NCBI GenBank assembly: GCA_035582835.1
Contig: JAYKAV010002530.1
Coordinates: forward strand, 373,742-437,741
Length of the DNA: 64,000 nucleotides
DNA from: Phoebastria nigripes
Lineage: Eukaryota > Chordata > Aves > Procellariiformes > Diomedeidae
Direction: 5' to 3'
The notes under the pieces were generated by a model. It was not told the DNA's origin and searched no databases. It saw only the letters and a program-made list of their open reading frames with translations. This document shows, piece by piece, positions 52,536 through 63,477 of the stretch (position 1 is its first letter; each line of letters begins with the position of its first letter). A program made the position numbers and the translations under genes.

Positions 52536-53049
52536 TGCATGAATGCCTGCAGCATGGGAATCTCACAGGAGAAATGAGAAGTTGATGTACAGTTGCAGAG
52601 CTATGATCTCATTGGAATCACAAAGTGGTGATAGGATAGATTACATAATTAGTGTGCTGCTTTGGATGGATACACGTTCTTTAGAAAGAATCGGAAAGGT
52701 AAGGAAGAGGAGATGCGCTTCGTGCAACGAGGAGCCTGGAGCTGTGTTTCAGAATTGATGATGAGCCATTTGGGAACTTAAGAGTGAGGACCAGATCAGC
52801 ATGTGTGACATTTTGGTAGGCATCTTCTATAGACAATCTTATCAAGAAGAAAAAGTAGATGGAGCCTCTTTTTGGAGAACTTGAGAAAGTGTCATGATCA
52901 CAAGCACTGATCATTACTGTGGTGTTGTGTTTTAACCTGGCAGGCAGCCTAACATCACACAGCCACTCGCTCACTCCCCACTCCGCCCAGTGGGATGGGG
53001 GAGAGAATCGAAAGAAAAAAGTAAAATTAGTGGATTGAGATAAAGACAG

Positions 53050-53055
53050 TTTAAT
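53050..53055 (-). terminator. LTR polyadenylation signal (minus strand)
   Basis: TTTAAT on the plus strand, ATTAAA on the LTR's sense strand, followed by CTGTCTTTATCTCAATCC. Confidence 0.65.
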
Positions 53056-53210
53056 GTAACAGAAAAGGAACAGAAAACAACAACAATAATAATAATGATG
53101 ATAGAATATACAAAATGAGTGATGCACAATGCAGTTGCTCACCACCTGCCAACTGATGCTCAGCCAGTCCCCGAGCAGTGATCGCTGCTCCCTGGCCAAC
53201 TCCCCCTAGT

Positions 53211-53217
53211 TTATATA
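53211..53217 (-). promoter_or_regulatory. LTR TATA-like box (minus strand)
   Basis: TTATATA on the plus strand reads TATATAA on the sense strand, at the position of TATAAAAAC in the other family members. Confidence 0.55.
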
Positions 53218-53694
53218 CTGAGCATGATGTCATATGGTATGGAATACTCCGTTGGCCAGTTGGGTTAGCTGTCCTGGCTATGCTCCCTCCCAGCTTCTTG
53301 TGCACCTGGCAGAGCATGGGAAGCTGAAAAGTCCTTGACTAGTGTAAGCACTACTTAGCAACAACTAAAACATCAGTGTGTTATCAACATTCTTCTCATA
53401 CTAAATCAAAAACACAGCATATACCAGCTACTAGGAAGAAAATTAACTCTATCCCAGCCGAAACCAGGACATGTGGACTTGATTGGAAAGACACCTTACA
53501 GTCCAGGTCTGTCGTGAGCATCGAGGACAACTCTTGATACATGCTGTAAGGAAGCTGACCAAGGAGGATGCTCTAGTAGACCTGCTAGTGCTGAATAAGG
53601 AAGAAGTAGTCAGACTTGTGAAGTCTGATGGGAGGAGTAACCATGAAATTGTGGGTTTTAAGTTATGATAATTTTCAACATGCTTGAATTGTGT

Positions 53695-56220
53695 GACAGT
53701 CAGATGTGGTGGCACACTGAGAAAATGGGTATTAAAATGTTGTAGGTTACTACTAAGACTTTGCATTGGGAGTTCAGTGATATTGTAGGTCAGTGTTGGA
53801 GATCTGTGTAGGTAGTGTGTGTTCTGCCAAAATCTTGATTACCACTAATAATTTTTTTGTTTACTAAAAGTTATAAAAATACAGGATAAATGAGAACAGA
53901 GTTATTTTAGGAAGGCTAGCCCCAAATAACTAACCTTGAAATGTTCTCACAAACTGCTTTTGGAAACCCCCTTAGGTATTCAGAGGGGAGAAGGAAAAAA
54001 CCCACAACCCCCCCCATCCAAACCATTAAGGGAATATTCCAGGCCAAAAAATCCTGTACTGTCTGCAAGATGGATGATCAAGATGAACCTATTACATTTT
54101 GTTAATTCTTCATGAACAAACAGAGGACAGAATTGCCAGGATTTTAAATTTCTTTTCCAGACAAACCAATAGTAGAGAGACGGCATAACAACTAGAAACA
54201 AATTACAGAGACGATTCAAAAAATAGCATGTAAAAGATTTATTTTTGGGCAGTAGCAGTGAGAGGGTATTTTCATTCTTTGGACTCTTACTTTATACTGA
54301 ATATTTGGCAATTTTGAAATAAAACTTACTTCTTTACTCAATGATCTGAAAAACAATTGGCTAGGCAAAAGTGGACTGATAAAATATTGTAGCATGGACT
54401 TTACAGTGCTAGAGTACTGGAAAAGGATCACAGATTGTTTTCCATTGTAATGAAATGAAGGGCAAAGATGAATCACCGGATGATAAATGGATTAGTGTTG
54501 CTTCTGATCATGTACATTATATTCAGCTCTATGTGGTATGCAATTTTTATGGTATTCGGCTTTTAAACAATGATTTCATTCATGTGAAGAATCTACTATG
54601 AGCACATTTAAAATATTTCTTTTGATGTTCAGGTCCTAGCAGAGGGAATTTATATAAGCTGCCGAAGTAAGACTTGCATGAAGGTGCACAGGGTTTTAAG
54701 TACCTTCTGTCATGTAATTGTAGAAGAAACCCCTCTTATTTCAGGGCTTGTGGTTTCTTCTGCAGGTGCACTGATGAGGAAGTGTTTAGAGAATAGTGAG
54801 ACTAAAGAGAAAGCACAAAAATAAAGATGCTCAGTGGTAACAAAAGTTTTGTTTCTGATACTGAAAGTGCCTAGTCCTTTTCACCAGTGCTGGCATTTAT
54901 GAAACAAACATGAAAAATATAAAATAAAATCAAAAGTCTTGTTTAAATTGGTAGAGAAACTCCAGTAGTATGGCACTGGGAGTTCATGGTATCCATGAAT
55001 TTTCAGTCATTTTCCACAATATTTGGTATGTAACATATTGGAAAAGAAGTAAACAGGCTTCTCTACAGCCCAGAAATTATGATTCATGGTAGTGGCAAGG
55101 CTAAGTTGTATTACAGGCTAAAAAGAGAGACGGCAGCAGGTGTGTTTGAATAAATAGATTCCAGGTGGTATAATCTCCAAATATTGGATGCAACACGGAA
55201 GAGAAATTTTTCATGAACTGCATCCCAGTATACAAGATAATCTAAGAGATGAAACATTTGCACCAAGGTTACAAATACTGAAAAATAAGTGAAATGTCAA
55301 GTACATTTTGAGCTGTTTTTTTGGTTAGCAAAAACCATTTCAAAATCTCTTGACAAACATAAAGGAAAACATGTGTGCATGAATTCCAAACAGGTCCCCT
55401 CTTCCCCAATTCCATTTTTAAACCCTGAGAACTGCTGATTATGAATGGATTTGAATAGCACATAGAGTGTGGGTTCACAGCTGAACTGTGGTTCAGCTGG
55501 AACCCTGAGATTAATGCAAGAAAACAAAGACAATGCTAGCTATAAAGCCCACAAGCGTTTTCACTGATTTGTGATTACNTATGCACATTTTTGATTACAA
55601 AATGCACATATCAGCACTCAATATGCATTTTTATTGATTTTCCCCCCGCTGATCTCCTGGAAATGTCTAGGTACACAGTGTCTTTTCAAAGCGACAACTT
55701 GCAACAAATGAATAGTTTTGAATGTCTGAAAAATCTTTTTTCTGTAAATTTGGACTTGGATTCTGTGCTAAGTTGGCAGTAACCCTACTGAGTGGAAACT
55801 AGTGTGGGATCATATTCCATTCTCTCAGTCTTCTTGCTAAGCCATATGGACTTCGGGTTCCCTATCGCTCTGAAAAGTGTCTTTCTGTCACCACTCCGGT
55901 TTTGCTTGTAGAAATCTATTTTGCACTTCGTTCAGTAAATCCCACAACAATACATTGAGATCTTTTTTTGTGGTTCTTCAGTGCAAAGCTTCACAAGAAA
56001 CTTGGACACAGTCATTCTACCAGTCTCTCATCGTTCCTGATAGTAGCAACAGGTGCAATGCATCGGAGAGACAACAGCACACAGGATTTCTCCTGCTGCT
56101 ATACATAAATGTTGCAGAAGTACAGATGCAAATTACTATTGTGATCTTAGGAACCATAAAGTAGAGAAACACTTTTCTCCTACTCTCCTAAAGATGAGTT
56201 TAATTAATTTATTTTGCATC
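53695..56220. other. AT-rich non-coding stretch, no supported gene
   Basis: No exon, RNA gene or defined repeat is supported. Open frames are under 100 residues and lack domains. Confidence 0.5.
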
Positions 56221-56225
56221 AAGTT

Positions 56226-56835
56226 TACTGGTGGCCAAAAAGTAACCACAACGTTATCTGTTGTGCTGGCACCTCTGCAAAAACATATTTAAGAAAGAAA
56301 CAGGTAGCTGAGGGGGTGAAAGCACCCGTCTGGAGACACGCTCTTGGAAGGAGGCACCATGCTGGGCCGGAACAGCTTTGAAGGACTGCAGCCCATGGGT
56401 GACCCGTGCTGCGGCATGGACGCTAAGAAACAGAGCTGCAGGAAAACCTGAAGAAGCAACGAGCATCTGAGAAAAGGGGCAAGAAGCAAAGTGTGGGACA
56501 GGAAACCAGGAGGAAGCAAAGAACATTTGAGAGAAACCACTGTGTACATGACCTTGACATCCTGTGCTGCCTGTCACCTCCCTGTGGAATTGGGATGGAT
56601 TTAGTAACCTGCAGTGAAAACAAGGCAAGCTTAGACTAGGAAGTGGGGAGGACGTGTTTGAGTTAAGGTGAACCAAGGAAAGGGGGAGGAAGGGTGATTA
56701 CTTAAGCACTTGATTGATTGTGGGTTTTTTCCCCCATATCTAACTTGGTGATCAAAAGCTGGTGTTAATTAGCAGTAAATTAAATCAAGTAAAAATTCCC
56801 CAAGTTGAGACTGTTGTTTGTCACATATACACATA
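56226..56835 (+). mobile_element. Old partial LTR, relative of the 62561 LTR
   Basis: A degraded plus-strand LTR that shares landmarks in order with the complete LTR at 62561-63662: TGGCCAA (56233), the GCACCTCTG plus ATATTTAAGAA promoter section (56269-56294), CTGCAGCCCATGG (56386-56398), and the tail with TAAATTAAA (56776-56784) and CCAAGTTGAGACTGTT (56800-56815). Its 5' part and far 3' end are missing or unrecognisable, and I find no target-site duplication. The 140-residue minus-strand open frame at 56254-56676 and its shorter overlapping frames lie antisense in the LTR body and are not genes. The edges are approximate. Confidence 0.72.
56284..56293 (+). promoter_or_regulatory. TATA-like element of the old LTR
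   Basis: CATATTTAAG, aligned with GATATTTAAG of the complete related LTR (62738-62747). Confidence 0.45.
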
Positions 56836-56839
56836 ATGG

Positions 56840-59800
56840 TGAAAAAGTAGATTGCATAGGTAGCGCTATAAAAATCAACAGTGACTGAAAGCCTGTACAG
56901 CTTAATTTCTAAAACTAAGCATGATATTAGGCACCAATTGTCTTCTTAGAACATTTGTATTTTAGCTTGTCAGCCTGGGAAAGCAAATATTTGCAAACAG
57001 CCACATTGATAATAAAGTGTTAGATTGTTTCCACTACCTGCCTCATACAGGGATAAATACTCTCTCATGTAATAGGCTTTTCTTGTGAAGGATCACCAGA
57101 AGGTAGTGTTTACACTACTCTGTTGTGATTTAATTTAGTCCTTAACATTTGTTTCATTTGAAAATAATTAGAACTTATTAAAAACATTTCCAAAAGCATA
57201 TAGAAATGTTTTTGCTACATTTTCATTGTCAGTATGCATTTAAATAAAACACGTTTCCCCCATATACACCCACATACAGAAACTACAGGAACACCCTTAT
57301 GAGTTCTCACCCTCTGCACAGCAAACGTCTCTTCATCCTTAACTTTTATGTTTAGAGGTAGGACCACTGGTTTTAATAGTGCCACTCAAATGCATAGTTA
57401 TGTACGTATGTATTTTGAGGCTTGTGGCACTAAGGTTTTTTTATTTGTTGAGTTGAGTGATCATAGATCACTTAAGTAAATCCGTTTTCTGCAGGGTTTT
57501 GAGGAGAGTAATCTGTTGCTGTGTCTCCAAATGTCAAAGGAAAGACCCCCCACCCCATTCTGCAAACAAGTTTGAAGATTCACATTCTTCCTTCAATGTG
57601 TTTTAAGATCTGTGAGATCAGCCACCAGGAATAATAAAAATTGGTGATGACATTTTCTTTTTTCAAGTGAGCATATTCTATAGAAATGCCCTGTGAATGG
57701 AGTTATGGAATCCAAACATCATTGTATCCATCTCANAAAAGAAAATAACACCTTAAGAAGGTAAAGAGGAGCACATATGTAGAATCAGGCAGTTTAGAGA
57801 CACCAAGCTGAAGTATTATTATGCCTTCCCTTTGTGTATTCTATGGTAGTGTTAATTTTCTGAACAGGTAGCTTGACTGATTAAAAATACTAAAATAGGC
57901 AATTCTTTCCTCTCCCTTAGCCTATTTTCTATGGCTTTTAACCAAAATTATAAGAAATATCCCATATTTCAGATTCAAACCTGGTCTTTTCTNTGAAAAA
58001 TACAACTGCATACAACTTTGCATTTTCCTGTGTTGCCTTTACATTTTCATTTCCTCTATGTAATTGCACACAAACTATCACTTTATCTCATATTTTCTTC
58101 ATGCTTTTAGTGTAGGACATAGAGTATGAGGTTGAAGCAGTGAAAATCTTACTGCCTCCTATGCTGTCGCTACCATTTTTATTACCAACTTCTTTGACAA
58201 CTTAGTAACAATCATCTGTATGATGCTAGGAGTGACAGAAGGAAGCATCTAGTGAGCAAAGGTCAACAGAAAACCTTGGGTTGTGTGGAGGGACTGGAAA
58301 GTGGAAGGTGTCCAACAGTAAAAAATTGTGAATCTGGTATTTCTTTCGCTAAACATCATCTCCACTGTTCTTTACAGTCTCCTCTAATCAGTACTGTTTC
58401 TTCTAATGTTCAGATTGGAGTTTTAAGCCACTAGAGAAGCCTGAAAAATAGGGTCGGGGATAAAGAAAAAACATGCAATATATATTGGAAAAGGTGTAAA
58501 TTATAGGTCTTGAGATTTCAAGCTGAATTGTAGGAAATGCTGTACAAGGAGAAGTCTGGCCAACCTGCCAAGAGGCTTGCTGAATGTGAATGCATTTTAG
58601 AATGTGACTTAGAGATGCAAGCTGCATTTTAAACTTAGCAGATAGTGGAAAGAAAATCTAGAAATAGGCTACCTGTTTTTGTTAAAGGTCTTTATCTTAT
58701 ATGATTCTGTTATAATTGTTTAAAAATATTCAATTTCTATCATAGATCTTGCAATATGTATGAAAGAACATTGTAAAGACAGTATTTCAATTATTTTTTC
58801 CCCTGGATTTGCAGACTTCTCATAACTTGGTATTGATTATTTGTCTCCATTATACTCAATTATTATAGTTCCCTCTGGAGCTCTTCTAATTTGTTATCTG
58901 AAAGTTATTTTTCTAACAAATTTATAAATACAGCTTTACAGAGAGTTAAATTATTATTTTAGCCATAGGTTAACTACTGTGCAAAACATAGCAATAATAT
59001 GAGTATTTTCTTACTGTCTTCTTTTGAATGAAGTGGTCATAAATTTATCAAGCTAAGTTGGCACTGCTTCTCATAAGCCTTGTACTGCTAGTAACTAGGG
59101 GGGGATTTTCCTCTGGGATCATTTTTTAGAGACAAGGGATCTGAGATCTATTTGCACATTCACCCTAAAAGTCCTGCATGAGTGTATATCTGGTATTCTT
59201 TATTTTGCCTTTTTTTTTTTTCTTTTATGGGAAAAAAACCATTGTAGCATATCAGGTAAAATAGAAACTCTAGCAGTGATTCTTTGGACATTACATATGT
59301 TGCAGATGTATGATTCTGGAGGGGTTCAGCAACCCAGCTGAAATGGGCAGCAGGTGTTTGAAATTTGGCTGCTGTGTCATTTCCTACTGTTTAATCTGTT
59401 GGTTTTAGTGTCAAAAGGAATTACAAGATAGACCAATCACCTGAGTGACATTAAGAAAATCTGTTCTTTTTTTCGCTCTGCCTGATGGTTTAGTAGGTGA
59501 ATTGTGGCAAACATTATTGCATCGACTGGAGTAAGCATTAGGGTCATTGGAGGGTCAAGTTTTCCTTCTTTTACTGAATGTGCTATATTGCTTTCTGAAC
59601 CCTCCAAATGGCNGAACACCTCCCTCACTTATCTCTTCCAATAAAGCATCTTTGACAGAAAATGCAATCTCAGCTTCTTTCTCAAAGGACACACTAGAGA
59701 TGCAATGGAGTACATGCCTGTCATTCTGTTGAATTACCCTGTTTGTGAAGAAGCTGATGATGTCCTTAAGTGGCTTCAATAATCTACCTCTCCTCACTCT

Positions 59801-59990
59801 CCCTGTGAAAACAATTTGGCATTATTCTGCTCTGGAAGAGAGCAGTAATAGCTAGAGCTTGAAACAGCTCTAAAGTGTTGGGTTTTAGTTGCATAAATCC
59901 TATAGAAACAAAATGCATACTGATCTCTTTAGCTTTACTGAATCTGCAAAACTGGATGTCTAGACTGCAGCTCAAGTACATCTTGACTTT
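56840..59990. other. AT-rich non-coding stretch, no supported gene
   Basis: No supported gene or defined repeat. The overlapping open frames around 59437-59797 are short, contain N bases and match nothing I know. Confidence 0.5.
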
Positions 59991-59994
59991 AGGA

Positions 59995-60027
59995 CTTTGT
60001 TTACATTTGGAGCAAATGTAAACAAAG
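59995..60027. repeat. 14-bp perfect inverted repeat with FOX-type motifs
   Basis: CTTTGTTTACATTT (59995-60008) pairs perfectly with AAATGTAAACAAAG (60014-60027) around the loop GGAGC. Each arm holds the forkhead consensus TGTTTAC/GTAAACA in mirror orientation. Confidence 0.88.
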
Positions 60028-60124
60028 AATAATATGAAGAAGATTGTGATGTGAGAGAATGATGTTGATGAGAAAATTCAGGATAGGGCTTTCCTTGGTC
60101 TAATTACTTCATTTTAGATGATTT

Positions 60125-60163
60125 ATAGTAGTATAATATAATATAGTATATAGTAGTATAGTA
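60125..60163. repeat. AT-rich simple repeat (TAG/TA units)
   Basis: Irregular repetition of TAGTA and TATA units over about 40 bases. Confidence 0.8.
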
Positions 60164-60175
60164 ATTTTTTCTGAT

Positions 60176-60430
60176 CTTATTATCTCCAGTTTACCCAACA
60201 AATGAAGGATTAGGAAAAAGATAAACAAAGATACTGAACTTCCACCAGAGCTTTAATGCATAGCAAGTTAAGGCTAGTTGGCAAGTTGCAGAAATGGGAG
60301 TTGAAAAGTCAAAGCTTCCATTTTCGACTCTGCCATAAATCAAACTCACTTCACTGCTTCATCATATCTGGCCTTGGTCAAATCACTTAGCCTTCTAATT
60401 CCTCCATTTTTTCATTTATCTCACTGCTTA
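60176..60430. repeat. MIR-like SINE pieces in inverted arrangement
   Basis: The right part (60310-60430) has plus-strand MIR core landmarks: TTCGACTCTGCC (60323-60334) and CCTTGGTCAAATCACTTAGCC (about 60372-60392), followed by a pyrimidine-rich CTCC-TTTT-CAT section as in the MIR tail. The left part (60176-60310) reads like the reverse complement of a MIR: TTATCTCCAGTTTACCCA, AATGAAGGATTAGG, then GGCTAGTTGGCAAGTTGCAG and ATGGGAGTTGAA. MIR is a tRNA-derived ancient SINE known in all amniotes. The left part is less sure than the right. Confidence 0.45.
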
Positions 60431-60434
60431 AGGA

Positions 60435-62555
60435 TCTCAGTTTTCATACATTAGCAGAGACAATCACTGACAGTGGTAACTTCTGAGGCTACGCAAGCAT
60501 GTGAGAAATTATGTATTTACAGTTTGTGTATATTGACACACAGTTCAACAGAAAATTAAAAGCTGACTAGTCAGCACAGGTGTAATATATTTATGAAAAT
60601 ATATCCTCATGAACTTGATATTCTCAATTGCCAAAGCATGTTGAGAAGCCCAAATAGGACATATCCAGCCTCAGAATTTAGTTGCGGGAGAGTTTATGGA
60701 GAAACTGATATGGTTCCACTTCTTGGAGAAGGAGGAGATTTTAGAGGGATATCGGGTTTTAAGCCATGAATTTCAAGCAAGAGTACAGCACTCTTGATGA
60801 GTACATCACCAGAAGTTTTTGATTTTTGATCTCCATAAGCATTTGAAAAAGGTAATTTGCAGTAAAAAGTCCCTTCTATCTGAGGTGTATAAAATATACA
60901 ACATAGATGCCCTGGATCTTTTGTTGAACTATTGAGAACCCTCTAGTTATGAGCCGTTATGTTCAACCCCTTTATANTTACTGAATCATATATTGAAATA
61001 AAAAATAGATTGCTATATTTCCCAATTCTCACTTTCCTTTGAAAAAAATGCATATGTTCAGTAAATATTCAATGCTCATGATTTATTTTTTTTTAATGGT
61101 GTGAAATGTGACCATAAAATGCTGAGAATCCTGTTTTTGGTTACATTACAGTTCTTTTTCTCGTTAATAATTTCTAATCTAATAAACTTTTCTAACATTG
61201 CTGGCAATACCCTTTCAGATCTCTCTCATCTTTTTGTGTCTTTGTAATAGTTTCTGGTCTCCGTTTCATCAGAGTGCATGCCATCCTTAGCAGTAGAATT
61301 TCGACACCTCTGTCCAACGTACTATCTCATCTTTCTTGTATTTATCAAAAGTGAAAATTGTTATCAAATGCTAGTAGTTTTCAATGCCTCTTTTAGAGGC
61401 GTTATGTGCTCCATGGAGACTAGCTCAGAGATGGAAAAGAAGTGTTCAAGGTTTTTCTGCTATTCTTAGAAAGTTTTCTTCTTAGAAGCATGACAGCAGG
61501 AAGTTATGCAACTGATGTTTCGAAATGCATTAGATGTTGCCAGTAATAGCGCCATGATATATATATGTTATTATCCACCAAAAATCAGTAAATAATACTA
61601 TTCAACGTTAAAATGAAAGACATGGATAAAAAATGCAGAGCCATGGAAAAGCTATGGTAAAAAACCAACACATGGAAAAGGTAGTAAAATGTGCTTCACT
61701 TGTTTTATNAGACTTGTCTATTTTCAAGTATATTTAGTTTCAAAGACAAAACAGTGAATAATAACAACATATAGAATAAACACCTTGTTGTTGTGTGCTA
61801 AAAACAGGTGGCTACTGAATCTTCATTTAACTACAGTGAAAGAAAAGCAACTTTTACTCCCCTGAGAATACCTTCACAGGAAACAGCCTGTCAACATGAA
61901 CATGACTGTACTGGACACAGACACATGCACTTTTCATGGCAGCTAAAGAGGCCCTCTTTGCAATGCTTGACTTTCAGTTATGAATGACAGTGTGTTGGCA
62001 TGAATACTGAAAGACATGGTCCGACATGCTACATTTGTCACTCTTGTTCTAATGTTTCTCTTTGGTAATGTGAGTGTTAAGGAAAGAGTGGTTTCTAAGT
62101 ATAATGAAAATATTCTATGGTTAGACATTTTCATGGATTCTGTGACAGAATTTGATAGTTTCCAATCAAATGTATCCCATAAATGAAAGTAACCCATTAC
62201 TTTAAATAGTACATGTATCTGCTTAGAAAATACAAATAGTCATAAAAGAATCATACCAATACAGTACCTTTTGTGCCCTCTAGCTGGAACTGTTTGCTCT
62301 GTAGGAAGGTTTTAAGGTTGCTCAACACTGAACAATGTTAGTAATGATACAGTACTAGGCTTAAGGCCTATTGTCAGAAATAATAATGGTACAAAGAAAG
62401 CTTGTGGTTCACCTGAAGTTTTTGCAAGTTAAACTGTTTGCTACTCTTCTTTCTTTCAGTGAACATGCTAAACGATAGAGTGTACACTAGGGAAAATAAC
62501 TGCTACCTCCTTCATGGTCTCAATGGCTAATCTGAGATAGAGATTAAAGATGGGC
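60435..62555. other. AT-rich non-coding stretch, no supported gene
   Basis: No exon, RNA gene or defined repeat is supported. Confidence 0.5.
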
Positions 62556-62738
62556 ATCATTGTATCGGGTTTGCGTGGCAAGGTTTTTGTAGTGGGGGGG
62601 CTACAGGGGTGGCTTCTGTAAGAAGCTGCTAGAAGCTTCCCCTATGTCTGATAGAGCCAATGCCACCAGCTCCAAGATGGACTGGCCGCTGGCCAAGGCT
62701 GAGCCAACCAACGACGGTGGTAGCACCTCTGTGATAAG

Positions 62739-62747
62739 ATATTTAAG
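62739..62747 (+). promoter_or_regulatory. LTR TATA-like box
   Basis: ATATTTAAG, the only promoter-like element in the expected 5' part of the LTR. It is shared with the older copy at 56226-56835. Confidence 0.55.
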
Positions 62748-63096
62748 AAGGGGAAAAAAAACCTGCTGTGCAACAAACGGCAGCCAGAGGAGAGGGGAGT
62801 GAGAAGATGTGGGAGAAACAACTCTGCAGACACCAAGGTCAGTGAAGAAGGAGGGGGGAGGAGGTGCTCCAGGTGCCGGAGCAGAGATTCCCCTGCAGCC
62901 CATGGTGAAGACCATGGCAAGGCAGGCTGTCCCCCTGCAGCCCATGGACATCCACAGTGGAGCAGATATCCACCTGCAGCCCGTGGAGGACCCCATGCCG
63001 GAACAGGTGGATGCATCTGAAGGAGGCTGTGACCCCATGGGAAGCCTGCACAGGAGCAGGGTCCTGGCAGGACCTGTGAACCTGTGGAAAGAGGAG

Positions 63097-63270
63097 CCCA
63101 CGTTGGAGCAGGTTTGCTGGCAGGACTTGTGACCCCATGGGGGACCCACGTTGGAGCAGTTTGTGAAGAACAGCAGCCTGTGAGAAGGACCCATGTTGGA
63201 GAAGTTTGTGGAGAACTATCTCCCGTGGGAGGGACCCCACGCTGGAGCAGGGGAAGAGTGTGGGGAGTCC
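63097..63270 (+). repeat. Tandem repeat inside LTR, four units of about 47 bp
   Basis: Units start with CCCACGTTGGAGCAG or close variants at about 63097, 63145, 63190 and 63236. The spacing of 45-48 bases is not always a multiple of three, and units differ by substitutions, so there is no conserved peptide repeat. Confidence 0.75.
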
Positions 63271-63471
63271 TCCCCCTGAGGAGGAAGGAGTGGCAGAGAC
63301 AACATATGATGAACTGAGCGCAACCCCCATTCCCCATCCCCCTGCGCTGCTGGCGGGGAGGAGGTAGAGAAATCGGGAGTGAAGTTGAGCCTGGGAAGAA
63401 GGGAGGGGTGGGCGGAAGGTGTTTTAAGATTTAGTTTTTATTTCTCATTATCTTACTCTGATTTGATTGGT

Positions 63472-63477
63472 AATAAA
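63472..63477 (+). terminator. LTR polyadenylation signal AATAAA
   Basis: AATAAA in TGGTAATAAATTAAAG, about 185 bases before the LTR end, followed by a T-rich section. Confidence 0.65.

Larger units (their letters stand above)
52923..53471 (-). mobile_element. Complete solo LTR inserted in CR1, minus strand
   Basis: A 549-bp LTR on the minus strand of the same family as 1-456 and 28197-28763, but visibly more diverged. In its own direction it begins TGTCCTGGTTTCGGC (ending at 53471) and ends AAAACACAACA (at 52923). The target-site duplication is perfect: TGTGG at 52918-52922 and 53472-53476. A TATA-like TATATAA lies at 53211-53217 and ATTAAA at 53050-53055. No viral gene is present. It splits the CR1 endonuclease segment, so it is younger than that CR1 copy. 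The long minus-strand frames at 52681-53199 (172 residues) and 53051-53317 run along the LTR and are not genes. Confidence 0.94.
52557..53690 (+). mobile_element. CR1 ORF2 endonuclease segment, split by an LTR
   Basis: Remnant of the apurinic-type endonuclease domain of CR1 ORF2 on the plus strand, in two parts: 52557-52922 and 53477-53690, separated by a solo LTR and its duplicated target site. The first part has the Ile-Gly-Ile-Thr section (52611-52622), where CR1 normally has Thr-Glu-Thr-Trp-Trp; here it reads Thr-Lys-Trp then a stop, so the catalytic Glu codon is gone. GGTAGGCATCTTCTATAGAC (about 52815-52834) follows. The second part, in one open frame, has Asp-Leu-Leu-Val-Leu-Asn-Lys-Glu-Glu and then Ser-Asn-His-Glu (53636-53647), where active enzymes have Ser-Asp-His. 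It is a dead copy. The 61-residue open frame 53483-53668 covers most of the second part. Confidence 0.82.

Noticed and set aside
52681..53199. 172-residue minus-strand open frame
   Set aside because: It begins inside the LTR and runs into the antisense of the CR1 piece. It has no domain and is explained by the two repeats.
62601..63337. Overlapping minus-strand open frames of 231, 197 and 163 residues
   Set aside because: They lie wholly inside the 1.1-kb solo LTR, antisense to it, in a GC-rich tandem-repeat body that has few stop codons in all frames. No domain is recognisable, and three overlapping frames on one strand are a composition effect.
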